From: Achatina immaculata
Lineage: Eukaryota; Mollusca; Gastropoda; Stylommatophora; Achatinidae
Length of the DNA stretch: 64,000 bases
Assembly: GCA_009760885.1 (NCBI GenBank)
Contig: CM019714.1
Span: 5,483,312 to 5,547,311 of the forward strand
Direction of reading: 5' to 3'
Shown: piece after piece, positions 24,901 through 39,900 of the stretch
Layout of the letters: the number at the start of each line of letters is the position of its first letter
How positions within the stretch are numbered: the first letter of the stretch is position 1
Position numbers and translations under genes: made by a program
The notes under the pieces: generated by a model
Database searches by the model: none
Told to the model about the DNA's origin: nothing
What the model saw: the letters and a program-made list of their open reading frames with translations, nothing else

Positions 24901-27900
24901 AAACCTTCCACACTCCTGATAACATCTGACCCAGTGTCCCAAACTAAACTTTCCACACTCCTGATAACATCTGACCCAGTGGCCCAACTAAACCTTCCAC
25001 ACCCCCTCCCCCAATAACATCTGACCCAGTGGCCCAACTAAACCTTCCACACCCCCCCATAACATCTGATCCAGTGGTCCAACTAAACCTTCCACACCCC
25101 CCCCCCCCGGTAACAGGTGACCCAGTGGCCCAACTAAACCTTCCACACCCCCTCCCCAATAACATCTGACCCAGTGGCCCAACTAAACCTTCCACATCCC
25201 TGATAACAGCTGACCCAATGGCCCAACTAAATCTTCCATACCCACCCCCATAACAGTTGACCCAGTGGCCAAAACAAAACCTTCCACACCCCTGATAACA
25301 GCTGACCCAGTGGTCCAACCAAACCTTCCACACCCCTGATAACAGCTGACCCATTGGTCAAACCAAACCTTCCACACCCCTGATAACAGCTGACCCAGTG
25401 GTCAAACCAAACCTTCCACACCCCTGATAACAGCTGACCCAGTGGTCAAACCAAACCTTCCACACCCCTGATAACAGCTGACCCAGTGGTCAAACCAAAC
25501 CTTCCACACCCCTGATAACATCTGACCCAGTGGTCCAACCAAACCTTCCACACCCCTGATAACAGCTGACCCAGTGGTCCAACCAAACCTTCCACACCCC
25601 TCATAACAGCTGACCCATTGGTCAAACCAAACCTTCCACACCCCTCATAACAGCTGAGCCAGTTGTCCAACCAAACCTTCCACACTCCTGATAACATCTG
25701 ACCCAGTGGTCAAACCAAACCTTCCACACCCCTGATAACAGCTGACCCAGTGGTCAAACCAAACCTTCCACACCCCTGATAACATCTGACCCAGTGGTCC
25801 AACCAAACCTTCCACACCCCTGATAACAGCTGACCCAGTGGTCCAACCAAACCTTCCACACCCCTCATAACAGCTGAGCCAGTTGTCCAACCAAACCTTC
25901 CACACTCCTGATAACAGCTGAGCCAGTTGTCCAACCAAACCTTCCACACTCCTGATAACATCTGACCCAGTGTCCCAAACTAAACTTTCCACACTCCTGA
26001 TAACAGCTGACCCAGTGGCCCAACTAAACCTTCCACACCCCCTCCCCAATAACATCTGACCCAGTGGCCCAACTAAACCTTCCACACCCCCCCATAACAT
26101 CTGACCCAGTGGTCCAACCAAACCTTCCACACCCCCCCCCCCCGGTAACAGGTGACCCAGTGGCCCAACTAAACCTTCCACACCCCCTCCCCAATAACAT
26201 CTGACCCAGTGGCCCAAACTAAACCTTCCACATCCCTGATAACAGCTGACCCAATGGCCCAACTAAATCTTCCACACCCACCCCCATAACAGTTGACCCA
26301 GTGGCCCAAACAAAACCTTCCACACCTCCCCATAACATCTGACCCAGTGACCCAACTAAACCTTACACACCCCCTCCACATTAACATCTGATCCAGTGGC
26401 CCAAACTAAACCTTCCATATCTCTGATAACAGCTGACCCATTGGAACAACTAAACCTTCCACACCCCCCCATAACATCTGACCCAGTGGCCCAAACTAAA
26501 CCTTCCACATCCCTGATAACAGCTGACCCAGTGGCCCAAGCCCCAACTAAACCTTCCACACCCCCTCCCCAATAACATCTGACCCAGTGGCCCAAACAAA
26601 ACCTTCCACCCCCCCCTGATAACATCTGACCCAGTGGCCCAACTAAACCTTACACACCCCCTCCCCAATAACATCTGACCCAGTGGCCCAACTAACCTTC
26701 CACACCCCCCCCCCCGATAACAGCTGACCCAGTGGCCCAAACTAAACCTTCCACATCCCTGATAACAGCTGACCCAATGGCCCAACTAAATCTTCCACAC
26801 CCCCCCCCATACAGTTGACCCAGTGGCCAAAACAAAACCTTCCACACCCCCCCCCCATAACATCTGACCCAGTGGCCCAACTAAACCTTACACACCCCCT
26901 CCCCAATAACATCTGATCCAGTGGCCCAACTAAACCTTCCATATCTCTGATAACAGCTGACCCATTGGAACAACTAAACCTTCCACACCCCCCCAATAAC
27001 AGCTGACCCATGGCCCAACTAAACCTTCCACATCCCTGATAACAGCTGACCCAGTGGCCCAACTAAATCTTCCACCCCCCCCCCCATAACAGTTGACCCA
27101 GTGGCCCAAACAAAACCTTCCACCCCCCCCGCCCCCCCCCCCCCGATAACATCTGACCTAGTGGCCCAACTAAATCGTCCACACCCCCCCGCCCCGATAA
27201 CAGTTGACCCAGTGGCCCAAACAAAACCTTCTACACCCCCCCCCCCCCGATAACATCTGACTCAGTGGCCCAACTAAACCTTCCATATCTCTGATAACAG
27301 CTGACCCAGTGCCCCAACTAAACCTTCCACATCCCCTCCCCCTGATAACAGCTGACCCATGGCCCAACTAAACCTTCCACACACCCCCTAATAATATCTG
27401 ACACAGTGGCCCAACTAAACCTTCCACACCCCCCCCCCCCCATAAGAGCTGACCCAGTGGCCCAAACAAAACCTTCCACACACCCCCTAATAATATCTGA
27501 CACAGTGGCCCAAACTAAACCTTCCACACCCCCCCCCCGATAACAGCTGACCCAGTGGCCCAAACAAAACCTTCCACATCCCTGATAACAGCTGACCCAG
27601 TGGCCCCAAACTAAACCTTCCACTTCCCCCTGATAACAGCTGACCCAGTGGCCCAACTAAACCTTCCACACCCCCCTCTGATAACAGCTGACCCAGTGGC
27701 CCAACTAAACCTTCCACACCCCCCTCTGATAACAGCTGACCCAGTGGCCCAACTAAACCTTACACATCCCTGATAACAGCTGACCCAGTGACCCAAACTA
27801 AACCTTCCACATCCCTGATAACAGCTGACCCAGTGGCCCAAACTAAACCTTCCACATCCCTGATAACAGCTGACCCAGTGGCCCAACTAAACCTTTCACA

Positions 27901-30900
27901 CTCCCCTCTGATAACAGCTGACTCAGTGGCCCAAACTAAACCTTCCACATCCCTGATAACAGCTGACCCAGTGGCCCAACTAAACCTTCCACACACCCCC
28001 CCCCCGATAACAGCTGACCCAGTGGCCCAACTATACCTTCCACACCCCCCTCTGATAACAGCTGACCCAGTGGCCCAACTATACCTTCCACACCCCCCTC
28101 TGATAACAGCTGACCCAGTGGCCCAACTAAACCTTCCACACGCCCCTCTGATAATAGCTGACCCAGTGGCCCAACTAAACCTTCCACACCCCCTCATCCC
28201 ACCAACCAAAAGACACATGTTCTGACCTATTAAAAACCTGGTACTCCCAAGTACATGATCTCTCAAGTGAACTGTGAAATAATGGAACATGAGACAAGAC
28301 ACTTATGTCAGTATGTTACCTTTAAACTGCATTTCTGCAAACTTCCAGCCCGACTGTTTGCTAAGTAGTCCCAAGTGTACCAGAATCTGAGAAACGAATG
28401 AGATATAATACAATACAACTCTTAGTATGCTAGAATGACTATACACCACAGTCTTGACTTAGAAGGATATCAATGTAGGTCTCAGCTTGCAGAATAATAA
28501 TTTAACAAGTCATGCTTAAGGCATTTTAACAGTCTCCAGCTTGGGAGAATAATAATTTAACACACTGATAATAATTTAATATACTCTGCTCGAGAGAACA
28601 GCAACCTAATGATCTCTGCTTGAGAAGATAACAATTTAACAGTCTCTGCTTGGGGGAGTAACAATTTAATGCTCTTTGCTTGGAAGAATAACAATTTAAC
28701 ACTGTGACTGAGGGAATAACAATGTAACACTAACTGGTAGAACAATTTAACTCTCTGCTTGTGAGAATAACAATTTAACACTCTCTGCTTGTGAGAATAA
28801 CAACAGTCTCTACTTGGGAGAATAACAATTTTAACACATTTTGTGTGGGAGAATAACAATTGTCTCTACTTTGGAGAATAACAATTTAACACTCTCTCTT
28901 TGGGAACGTAGCAATTTAATAGTCTCTACTTCAGGAAATAAGAATTCAAAACTCTTCTCTGGAGATTAACAATTTAACACTCTCTGCTTGAGAGATTAAC
29001 AATTTAATACTCTCTTTGGGAGAATAACAATAGTCTCTATGTGGGAGAATAAGAATCCAACATTCTTCTTGGGAGAATAAAAATGTAATACTCTCTGATT
29101 GGGAGAATAACAATTAAACAGTTTTTGTTTGGGAGAATAACAGTCTCTGTTTATGACAAAGTTTACTTTAAGCTAGACCTGCACATACAAGCAAGTCTAC
29201 TTTATGGATGGATGGATGTACTTCAAGTATACCTTCTGTTTAGGCCTGCTGTTCATATCATATTTTGTCATCAGATTGGATGCTGCCTCACTCCATCTTT
29301 GCCACATCCGACTAATCCGCATACGAATCCAGGCATAGCCTTGGCGTTCATTTGGGTCAACCAGGATATTCAAGAGGGGCTGTAACTCTAGTGTAACGGA
29401 GGCCTGGAGATAAGAGCACATACTTACGATGCCAAAACTTGTTTTCACATACAATAATTAAACCCATCCTCACTGCTAACAGTTCCACACAACATAAAAC
29501 TTATTTTAGAACTCATCACAGCAAAACCTTCTGCTCTGAGCAAACTGGTGTCGCCACTGTTCCGTTTGCTGTAGGGTACATCTTTTCCATTCATTAGCCA
29601 CTGATGATGATGATGATGATGATGATGATGACAGACAAGAATGATAGAGGACTGTCTCTGTTTCTCTAATTTCCCAGACCATGCACAGCAAAATCAGCAG
29701 TGAGCCACCACATCCATGGCCCCCCCCCCCCCCCCCCACCAAACTTCAGCAAGTCAAAGGCTGAACTTCTTTCGTCAGACAGCTCCCTGTTTCCAGAAGC
29801 TATTTCCAGGGATGAGAACAAGTTCTTGGCTGGCTATGATTGGTCAGTCTGGGCAGTTGAAGTCCCTATCTAAATATTTAAATGCCCCTATTCTGCATCA
29901 AATGCACCATGTGTTGTGTTGGTTTCCCTTCATTAGTAAAATGTACTCCTATGGCATGCCATATTTTAGGATTTCCTCTCTCTTATCTCCTCAACTTAAG
30001 AGCTCCACAAACTGTACACACCAGGATTAAGGATTAAAAACAAAACAACTTTTTCTACAATGATGATCAGTCTTCAGTTGGACACTCTGCCAGCTAGACC
30101 ACCTTTGTTGTGTACTCAGTGTTTCTGTCTGTTTCTCAGTTCCCAATATCTAATCTCAACTAACTGGTCACTCTGCCAGCTAGACCACCTCTATTCTGTA
30201 GTCTTCCTGTTTGCTTCTCAGTTCTCGATGTCTTACTCCTGTCAGTCTCCAGTGCAATGGATCCTGTAGAACCTGGAACTATGTCTAGTTCTAACTAGAC
30301 GTAACAGTCTTCAAGGGCCCCAGCTACACCCAACCAATTATGGCCTCTAGTCAATGCACTTTATACAGGCCCAATGAAAGGGTAGAGGACCAGGGATGTA
30401 CTTGGGGCCAGGGATGTACTTGGGGCCAGGGATGTACTTGGGGCCAGGGATGTACTTGGGGCCAGGGATGTACTTGGGACCAGGGATGTACTTGGGGCCA
30501 GGGATGTACTTGGGGCCAGGGATGTACTTGGGCCCAGGATTGTTGATGGAGCCTGGCAGCCTTGCCTTCCCCTCTTCTATTATTAGCATCAAAATTCAGG
30601 AAGATGTATACAAGAGTTACTCTTCATGTTTAGATATCACCCTCATCAACATCAGTCCTATGTACTCCCAATGGAGCATAAGGTATCAACAAAAGTTCTC
30701 CAGCCAATCCTGTCTTGAGCAAGTTGGGATATCTCGAACCATATCTTTCCCTTTCCGTTAGCTCTTCCTGTATTATACATCTCCATGTCCCCAATGGTCT
30801 GACCCTCATTCTTTTCCCTTGAGGTGTCCAAGTCAAGGTGGTACAGGGGTGTCTTTTTTTTTTTCCATTCATTGTATGTAGCCCAGCCATTTCCATCTTC

Positions 30901-33900
30901 ATCTTTTGAACTCTTTAGTAATGTTCTCAATGCTGCTCATTTGGTTATTTCCTTGTTAGTCACATGTTTTTTCCAGAGTATTCTTAAAATTCTCCTGAGG
31001 CATCTTCCTTCAAATCCTCTTAATCTGCTTTCGAATTTCCAATTGGTTATCCATGTTTCGGCTACATATAATAAAACAGAGTATACATTAGATCTGTAGA
31101 TTCTGAGCTCGAAGTCTGTATGGAGAATGGGAGATTTGGATGTTTATATATGGGGCCCCATAATAACTGACCCCAGAACCTGACCTGGGTCCCCAGTCCT
31201 GACCACACACAGGAACAGACTCAATGACCTCCTGACATTAGGGTCAGGTACAAATGAATGAAGCTGGACATGAAAGATAATCACTCACTTCCATGGGATT
31301 ACAGAGAACAAGATGGAACAAAAATGTGATGGCTACTCACGTAAGTGACCCTCGTGTCCACCATAGTTTTGTTCCTGGTGCCAGACCAGGCCCGGCGTGG
31401 ACAGAACTCTTCCACCTTCAAGATGCACAAAAACATGATCAGGTGACAGTAAAATTATTACAACACAGGGGTGAAAGAGTAGTACTGTCAGAAATGAACT
31501 GTCATATCATGCATAGGTTATGTGCTCTAGCTGAACTAGCTGTTAAAGCAGGTTCCTGACATACTTTTGTTGGTGGAACATGCATCTGATGAGGATAGTA
31601 TTTCCAATATCTTATCTTATATCTTATATCCTTCCCGTGCCGTTAAATGTCACATAGGGGTTGCAAAGTAGTTCGCCAATTTGTCCTGTCTTCGGCGAGT
31701 CTTTCAACCTCATCAAAGGATTTTATGCCTGTTAATTTGGCCTCTCTTAACAATGTCCTCTTCAGAGTTTCACGCGGTCTGCCTCTTTTTCTTCGGCCTA
31801 TTGTGTTCCACTTGATAGCTTGTTTTGGGATTCTCTGATCATTTCTTCTCATCAAGTGACCAACATATGTCCATCTCCTTTTCCTGATCACCCATGAGAC
31901 TGGTTGTTGTTCAGTCATCTGTCTTATCTCTGCATTGTTCTTGAATTCGTTCCACTTGATGTCGAGTATTTTCCTTAGGCATTTGTTTTCAAAAGAGTCT
32001 AATTTCTTTTCTATTTCTTTAGTTGTTTTCCAGGTTTCACATGCATAAATGAGGGTGGATATTACATTTGAATTGAATAGTCTTAACTTGGTTTTTGTGC
32101 TTATAACTTTTGAATTCCATATGTTCTCATGATTCTTGAAGATTTCTGATATACACAAGAATATATTGCACATACAGCTGTCAGTCACTAAAAGGATTAT
32201 TAAAAACATCAGACAAATCCATCAAGCAACATCTCAATGAATAAATGCAAAGCAACTTCCTCCAAAGTACCTATCACATATGGCTCAACAGATTACATGT
32301 AGCCAAGGCCAGTGGTTGCAAATCTCAACTAAATGCTAGATCAAGGACAACACACAATCAACAAAACACTGGAGTCATCTCCCTATAAACACAAGAAGGA
32401 AATCCTGATGTCAAAGGATGACCACGTATGGGCATGCCCTGAGTGTAATAAAGCCACTCCCTAGGACCAGCGACAGAGCTAGGCCCGTTTTTTACAGTTA
32501 CAATTACTGTCTACTTCTGCTACAAGTTAAAACAATATGTACTGTCTCCTTCTTAAACAAGTTACAACATTTCATGTCCACCAATCTACGCTTTTTCACT
32601 TTTTCTACACAGACTGTATATTTCCTGCTCATTTTTAAGCTGTAAGTGTGGAGGTGATTTTTATGGGCATGCATCTTTCTCATCACAACATATACCTGTG
32701 ACATATTCCCATCGCAATATATGCATGTGACATATTCCCATCACAGCACATGAATGTGATATATTCCTATCGTAACATATGCCAGTGAGATGTGGACACT
32801 TAACAAAACAGCTGAGAAACACATAAATGCCTTTGAATGTTAATGCTACAGAAGAGTTCTTCAAATATCATGGACACAAAAAAATAATAAATATATCCAT
32901 ACAACTTAATACTGAAGAAGGCTGGCTAGTAAAGAGGATTAAACAGAGAATATTTTTGACATATTAAATGTCATGATAATCTAGAGAAGACCGTCTTGGA
33001 AGAGAATATAATGGAAAAAAGAAAGAGAAGAAGACCAAGGAAAAGATAGCTGCAAGGCATCATTGATGATCTGCAAATGGAAGTATCAGCAGCAGGCCAT
33101 CTTGCTCACAACTGAGAGGCCTACAGGAGAGCTGTTAGGGAGGTAAAGTTCTAAAAGGGACATCCAAATGAATGAATGAATGAAGTGTGGAGGTGTGTCT
33201 AACTAATATCTACATTAAATGCACAAAATTCAACACAAATACAAAACTTATCTATGAATGTCATGAAGGGATAAGAATCTTCTAATTTTAACCTTACCTC
33301 ACTGAGATACATGATAATGGAGCAGTCTGAACCATCAACTCCATAACCTTCGTAGCAGGGGTCAGATTTCCACATTTTGCGCATCCACTAGGATAAAAAT
33401 GATTTATTTCACAGACCAATCTGACAATTTTTCTTTGTAGCTGATCAGAAAGGAGCATCTACATATCTCTGTGTCTTTCTTCAAAAGTCAATTCTTTTCA
33501 TTTTATCATGATTCTTTGGGATTCTAGGGAATGATTACTTCAGTGTACTATTTTTTTTTCATTAAAAAGTTTATTCTAAGTCATCTAATGCTCAGCTATC
33601 AAAGTCTCAAAGCATGCTTCCTATTCTACTATCAGTTACCATGTTCCAATAAGAAGTAATACCCCTATGTACACTTCATAAAGCTTGGATTTAGTTTAAG
33701 ATTTGGTTTCTGTTTGTGTTGAGACAGAATTTGCACTTGTAACCTGCCATCTGTGATATCTTGTCTTCTAGGCAGCCAAACTATGCCAGTGATTTAGCCT
33801 ATCATGTCTGATCTGAAGGTTTTTGTGATTTTTTTTTTTTTTAGTTTCAATTTCTTGTTATCGATCCATGCTCTCTAGACACCCCCCACACAAACAGCTC

Positions 33901-36900
33901 AAATTCATTAAAGCTTAACACAGAAAATAGACAGCAGTGAAATACCTAAAACAAAAAAAAAAGACCAATGAAATACATAAAACAAAAAAAAACAGCAATG
34001 AAATACCTAAAATAAAAAACAGCAATGAAATACCTAAAACAATAGAACAGTAATGAAATATCTAAAACCAAAAAACAGCATTGAAATACCTAAAACAAAA
34101 GCAAAAAAACAGCAAAGAAATACTTCAAACAAAAAAAAGCAATGAAATAAACAGAAAAAAAGGCAGTGAAATACCCAAAACAGAAAAAAAACAGCAATAT
34201 AATACCTAAAACAGAAAAAAACAGCAATGAAATACCTAAAACACAAAAAACAGCAATGAAATACCTAAAACAAAAAAACAGCAATGAAATACTCAAAATA
34301 AAAAACAGCAATGAAATACCCACAACAAAAAAAAGCAATGAAATAACCAAAACAAAAAAAAACAGCAATTAAATATCCAAAACAGAAGAAACAGCAATGA
34401 AATACACAAAACAGAAAGAACAGCAATGAAATACCTAAAACAGAAAAAACTGCAATGAAACACACAAAACAAAAAGAAACAGCAATGAAACGCCCAAAAA
34501 AAAGAAACATCTATGAAACATCCAAAACAACAAAAAAAGAAACAGCAATGAAACACCCAAAAGAGAAGAAACAACAATGAAACACCCAAAACAGAAGAAA
34601 CAGCAATGAAACATTATAGCATTATAGGCTAGGGGTTATAAACAGGATTGGTATTTAGGAAATAATAGAGTGAGTACCCTTGTTTGAAAGGTAGGTTGGC
34701 TGAGACAATTGAGCAGGGGTCCTGGGAAAAGCGTGCAGCATGGAGAAAACTGAGTGGGTAGGGATAGTATAAATACCACTCATGATTAGTCAAAGGGGAG
34801 AGCCTTACTTGATTGTTGTAGCAGGAGCCTTACTTGTTTGTGTGTAGGGGGAGCCTTACTTGTTTGTGTTGTAGGAAGAACCTTGCTAGTTTTTTGACGT
34901 AAATGGAGTCTTGTTAGGAAGAGTTTTTTGTAGTGGTAGTTTTTGGTATTTAGTTGGAGGATTTAGGTTTTCTTGTGTAGGCTGAGGGTTTTGGTGGAAC
35001 GTTGTAAGTATGGTTTTATGTGTATAAGGACAATGTAAGGTTTTCTGCCCATATGGCGTAGAGTTCTCTCACGCCGGGCATTGTCATTGTAATTTCTGTC
35101 CAGCCTGATGGCTACGTTTCCATCCTCATAATTTCACCCCTCATTTTGTCCATCAATAAACGTGTTTTGTCTGAAGATATAACTACACCAATTGGCTTTG
35201 TTGGAATTCTCATTGTTGACCAGTTTGTTTTGGTTGGAAGACTGCCAAGTTATGTTAAGTTGTTGTATCTGTATTATTCTGTGGAGTTGGAAGCCTGGGT
35301 GTCTTGTTGTATTTTCTCAGTGTGTAGCATAGAAAATTAGGTGGTTTTAGAACACCAACAACAAGAAGAAATTTATAAGATGAAAATGTACTCTACAAGA
35401 AGATTTAATCAAACCAGTTGGAAAACAATTTCAAATGTAGCCTAGAAAATCATTTCAGTTGGCACCAATGCTATTTCAGTGGTGCCTTAGAATTCTAAAT
35501 AGTAATTCTGTTACAATATTCAAACTGAAGAAACAGCAATGAAACACCCAAAACAGAAAAAACAGCAATGAAACACCCAAAACAAAAATAAACAGCAATG
35601 AAACACCCAAAACAGAAGAAACAGCAATGAAACACCCAAAACAGAAGAAACAGCAATGAAATACCCAAAACAAAAAGAAACAGCAATTAATGTATTTTTC
35701 AGTTTCCTGACAGACTCTTAAAAAGGACATAGAACCAAACACTAAGACAGAAGATTACAAGCACACAAAGACAGAAAGAAGATTACAAGCACACAAAGAC
35801 AGACAGAAGATTACAAGCACACAAAGACAGACAGAAGATTAAAAGCACACAAAGACAGAAAGAAGATTACAAGCACACAAAGACAGAAAGAAGATTACAA
35901 GCACACAAAGACAGACAGAAGATTACAAGCACACAAAGACAGAAAGAAGATTACAAGCACACAAAGACAGAAAGAAGATTACAAGCACACAAAGACAGAC
36001 AGAAGATTACAAGCACACAAAGACAGAAAGAAGATTACAAGCACACAAAGACAGAAAGAAGATTACAAGCACACAAAGACAGAAAGAAGATTACAAGCAC
36101 ACAAAGACAGACAGAAGATTAAAAGCACATAAAGACAGAAAGAAGATTACAAGCACACAAAGACAGAAAGAAGATTACAAGCACACAAAGACAGACAGAA
36201 GATTACAAGCACACAAAGACAGACAGAAGATTACAAGCACACAAAGACAGAAGATTACAAGCACACAAAGACAGACAGAAGATTACAAGCACACAAAGAC
36301 AGACAGAAGATTACAAGCACACAAAGACAGACAGAAGATTACAAGCACACAAAAACAGACAGAAGATTACAAGCACACAAGATCCTTGCAAAACTCAGAC
36401 ACCACTGAAACTGTGGCTGTCTAGTATAAGATAATTCAAATATCATTTGGTATCAGAGTCTCTGGCCATGTTCAAAACCAGACTTGACAGCAAGGATTAC
36501 TGTAAGACTTCAGTGTAACTAATCACCCTGTCAAAAAACAAGATACCCTGCTGCTATTCAAATATAAGATTTTATCACATTACTGTTTGCTCCTTTAGAC
36601 CTTCCAACTTTGTACTCAACTAAAGTCTAATAACTGACAGTGATTAATGTTTGAACAATGCTGCACTTCACCTGAATGTAAAAGTTCTGGTGGAGAAGAG
36701 TGTACTAGCTAATTCAGTCCTCTTTAGACACAATATGTTATGGGAAGACACTGATTTTTGTCTTCTAAGTATATTTTGTCTTTGTATTTTCTATATTTGC
36801 TTCTTTTTTTTGTGTGTGTGTGGAAAAGTTTTTAATGAGTATGTCCCGGGCATTGATCTTGGCATCATTTTGAAAACTCAAGGTGACTTATCACCTACAA

Positions 36901-39900
36901 ACTGACAAATCCTGGACCATAGCAGTGTTATGTGACTTCAAAGTGAATTGCGACCTTCAGACTGGACTCTCCTAGATCCTGGCAGTGTTATGTGACCTAA
37001 AAGTGAGCTGGGATCTTCAAACTGGACTCTCTAGATCCTGGCAGTGTTATGTGACCTCAAAGTGAGTTGCGACCTTCAAACTGGACTCTCTAGATCCTAG
37101 CAGTGTTATATGACCTCAAAGTGAACTGCGACCTTCATACTGAACTCTCCTAGATCCTAGCAGTGTTATGTGACCTCAAAGTGAACTGTGACCTTCATAT
37201 TGAACTCTCCTAGATCCTAGAAGTGTTATATGACCTCAAAGTGAACTGCGACCTTCATACTGAACTCTCCTAGATCCTAGCAGTGTTATGTGACCTCAAG
37301 TGAGTTGCAATCTTCAAACTGAACTCTCCTAGATCCTAGCAGTGTTATGTGACCTCAAAGTGAGTTGTGACCTTCATACTGAACTCTCCTAGATCCTAGC
37401 AGTGTTATGTGACCTCAAAGTGAACTGTGACCTTCATACTGAACTCTCCTAGATCCTAGCAGTGTTATGTGACCTCAAAGTGAACTGTGACCTTCATACT
37501 GAACTCTCCTAGATCCTAGCAGTGTTATGTGACCTCAAAGTGAACTGTGACCTTCATACTGAACTCTCCTAGATCCTAGCAGTGTTATGTGACCTCAAAG
37601 TGAGTTGTGACCTTCATACTGAACTCTCCTAGATCCTGGCAGTGTTATGTGACCTCAAAGTGAGTTGCGACCTTCAAACTGAACTCTCCTAGATCCTAGC
37701 AGTGTTATGTGAACTCTCCTAGATCCTAGCAGTGTTATGTGAACTCTCCTATATCCTAGCAGTGTTATGTGAACTCTCCTAGATCCTAGCAGTGTTATGT
37801 GAACTCTCCTAGATCCTAGCAGTATTATGTGAACTCTCCTAGATCCTAGCAGTGTTATGTGAACTCTCCTATATCCTAGCAGTGTTATGTGAACTCTCCT
37901 AGATCCTAGCAGTGTTATGTGAACTCTCCTAGATCCTAGCAGTGTTATGTGAACTCTCCTAGATCCTAGCAGTGCTCAAAAACCTCAAACTGAGCTGCGA
38001 CCCAATAACTCCAGGTCTAAGAACAAAACAAAGAAATGATAACAACATATTTACTAACATCACAGAGAAAAAATAACAACATAACATATTTACTAACATC
38101 ACAGAGAAAAGATAACAACATAACATAATTACTAACATCACAGAGAAAAGATAACAACATAACATAATTACTAACATCACAGAGAAAAGATAACAACATA
38201 ACATAATTACTAACATCACAGAGAAAAGATAACAACATAACATATTTACTAACATCACAGAGAAAAGATAACAACATAACATATTTACTAACATCACAGA
38301 GAAAAGATAACAAAATAACATATCTGCTAACATTACACTAAAAGGATAACAACATAACATATTTGCTAACATCACAACAAACATAACTGAAAAAAAAACA
38401 AACAAACCAGCTCACTTCAATTTTCTGAGGACACTCTGGAAACTGCTGCTTATCCTCCTCTGTCAGCTCACATTTTTCCCATTTTCCCTGCAACAAATCT
38501 GAAATGAGAGCACAATCAGGATCACTCCCAAAAAAAAAAAATCCTCCAAAAAGGCATCTTACAGATACTTGTAATCAAAGAAACTTTTGGGTACCTGAGA
38601 GTGAAATAGCTCTTCTCATCATCTCTGAAGTTCTATGTCTGAAGCAAGCACACATCAGTGGTTTGTGCAAGATCTGAAGCAGCATTTTTTCTCAGCAACT
38701 TATCATGGCTGATTTTATCAAGATATGACTAACATAACTCAGCAACTTATCATGGCTGATCCTATCATGATATGACTAACATAACTCAGCAACTTCTCAT
38801 GGCTGATCCTATCAAGATATGACTAACATAACTCAGCAACTTATCATGGCTGATCCTATCATGATATGACTAACATAACTCAGCAACTTCTCATGGCTGA
38901 TCCTATCATGATATGACTAACATAACTCAGCAACTTATCATGGCTGATCCTATCAAGATATGACTAACATAACTCAGCAACTTCTCATGGCTAATCCTAC
39001 CAAACTATGACTAACACAATTAGCCACAGTAACTCCCCTGGGAAGAACTGTGTTAAGAACACACTTATTAAGTCTGTCTTTGTGAGACAGGGAACATAGA
39101 TCTGTTTGCTTAAAAACTCTGACCTATTTCTGTAGCCCAAAAACTTGTAGCAGTCAACACTAATTGTAATTGTTATTTTTGTAAAATGTAATGTCAGGTT
39201 GGAAGACGGATGGGGACATGGAGATTGCCGGCAGGGAAGGGGAAAATCTGGTGTGAAACTAATGAATCCAGGACGTGGCAAGCCTATGGGTCTTTACAAC
39301 AATGGCTGTCAGAATGAGGTAAACGAAACAGAGCCAGCAGACTATAGGTGATGGGGAATGGATATCGTTGAAGCACTCATCAGATTCCTCATCCCAGAGT
39401 CGAAGTGTCTCTGTGGAACTGTCTCGAAGCCGTCTGGCCAGCGTGCATCTGACACGGAGAAGGGGCTTAAGTACAGCCACCAGAGGCTGGAAAACAAAGT
39501 TTTGGACAAGCCAGCCTACACCACTGTCCTCATGGCAGTCTGAGCAAGACCACAGTCTGCCCTAGCAAGGAAAGGTGCTGAAGTCAGAGGTACCCAGCCA
39601 AAAGGCGCACCGCATCTGGGTACCATGCATCATCGCCAGTGTGCCTACGAAGAAGAAGAAAAAGAAGCCACAATAACAGCAAACCATGTCAAACCTGCAA
39701 GATCCGGTTTCTCTGTAGATGTGTCTTCTGTGCAACATTCCTCTCCAGATGATGCACTCCAGTCATACAGTTGTGTCCATCTGACAATTTTTATGCCAGC
39801 TTTGCCCAGTCTTGAATAAAAAAAAATTTCTCAAAGATGCCTTACAAATGTCTTTGTGTGTTGGTTCCAGTCTAGCTTGTGGTATCCTTGCAAATGTCAC

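Noticed and set aside
24285..28197. The regular repeats as a CRISPR array
   Set aside because: There are no unique spacers: whole units repeat head to tail, there are no cas genes, and the genome is eukaryotic.
24237..28302. Many WKV/GQLLSGV frames as a repeat protein family
   Set aside because: All derive from the 44-bp satellite, in three frames each, with stops where the unit varies.
39259..39480. LRDSSTETLRLWDEESDECF frame as an additional MGAT5 exon
   Set aside because: No match to MGAT5, and exons 3 and 4 already join in phase across this intron.
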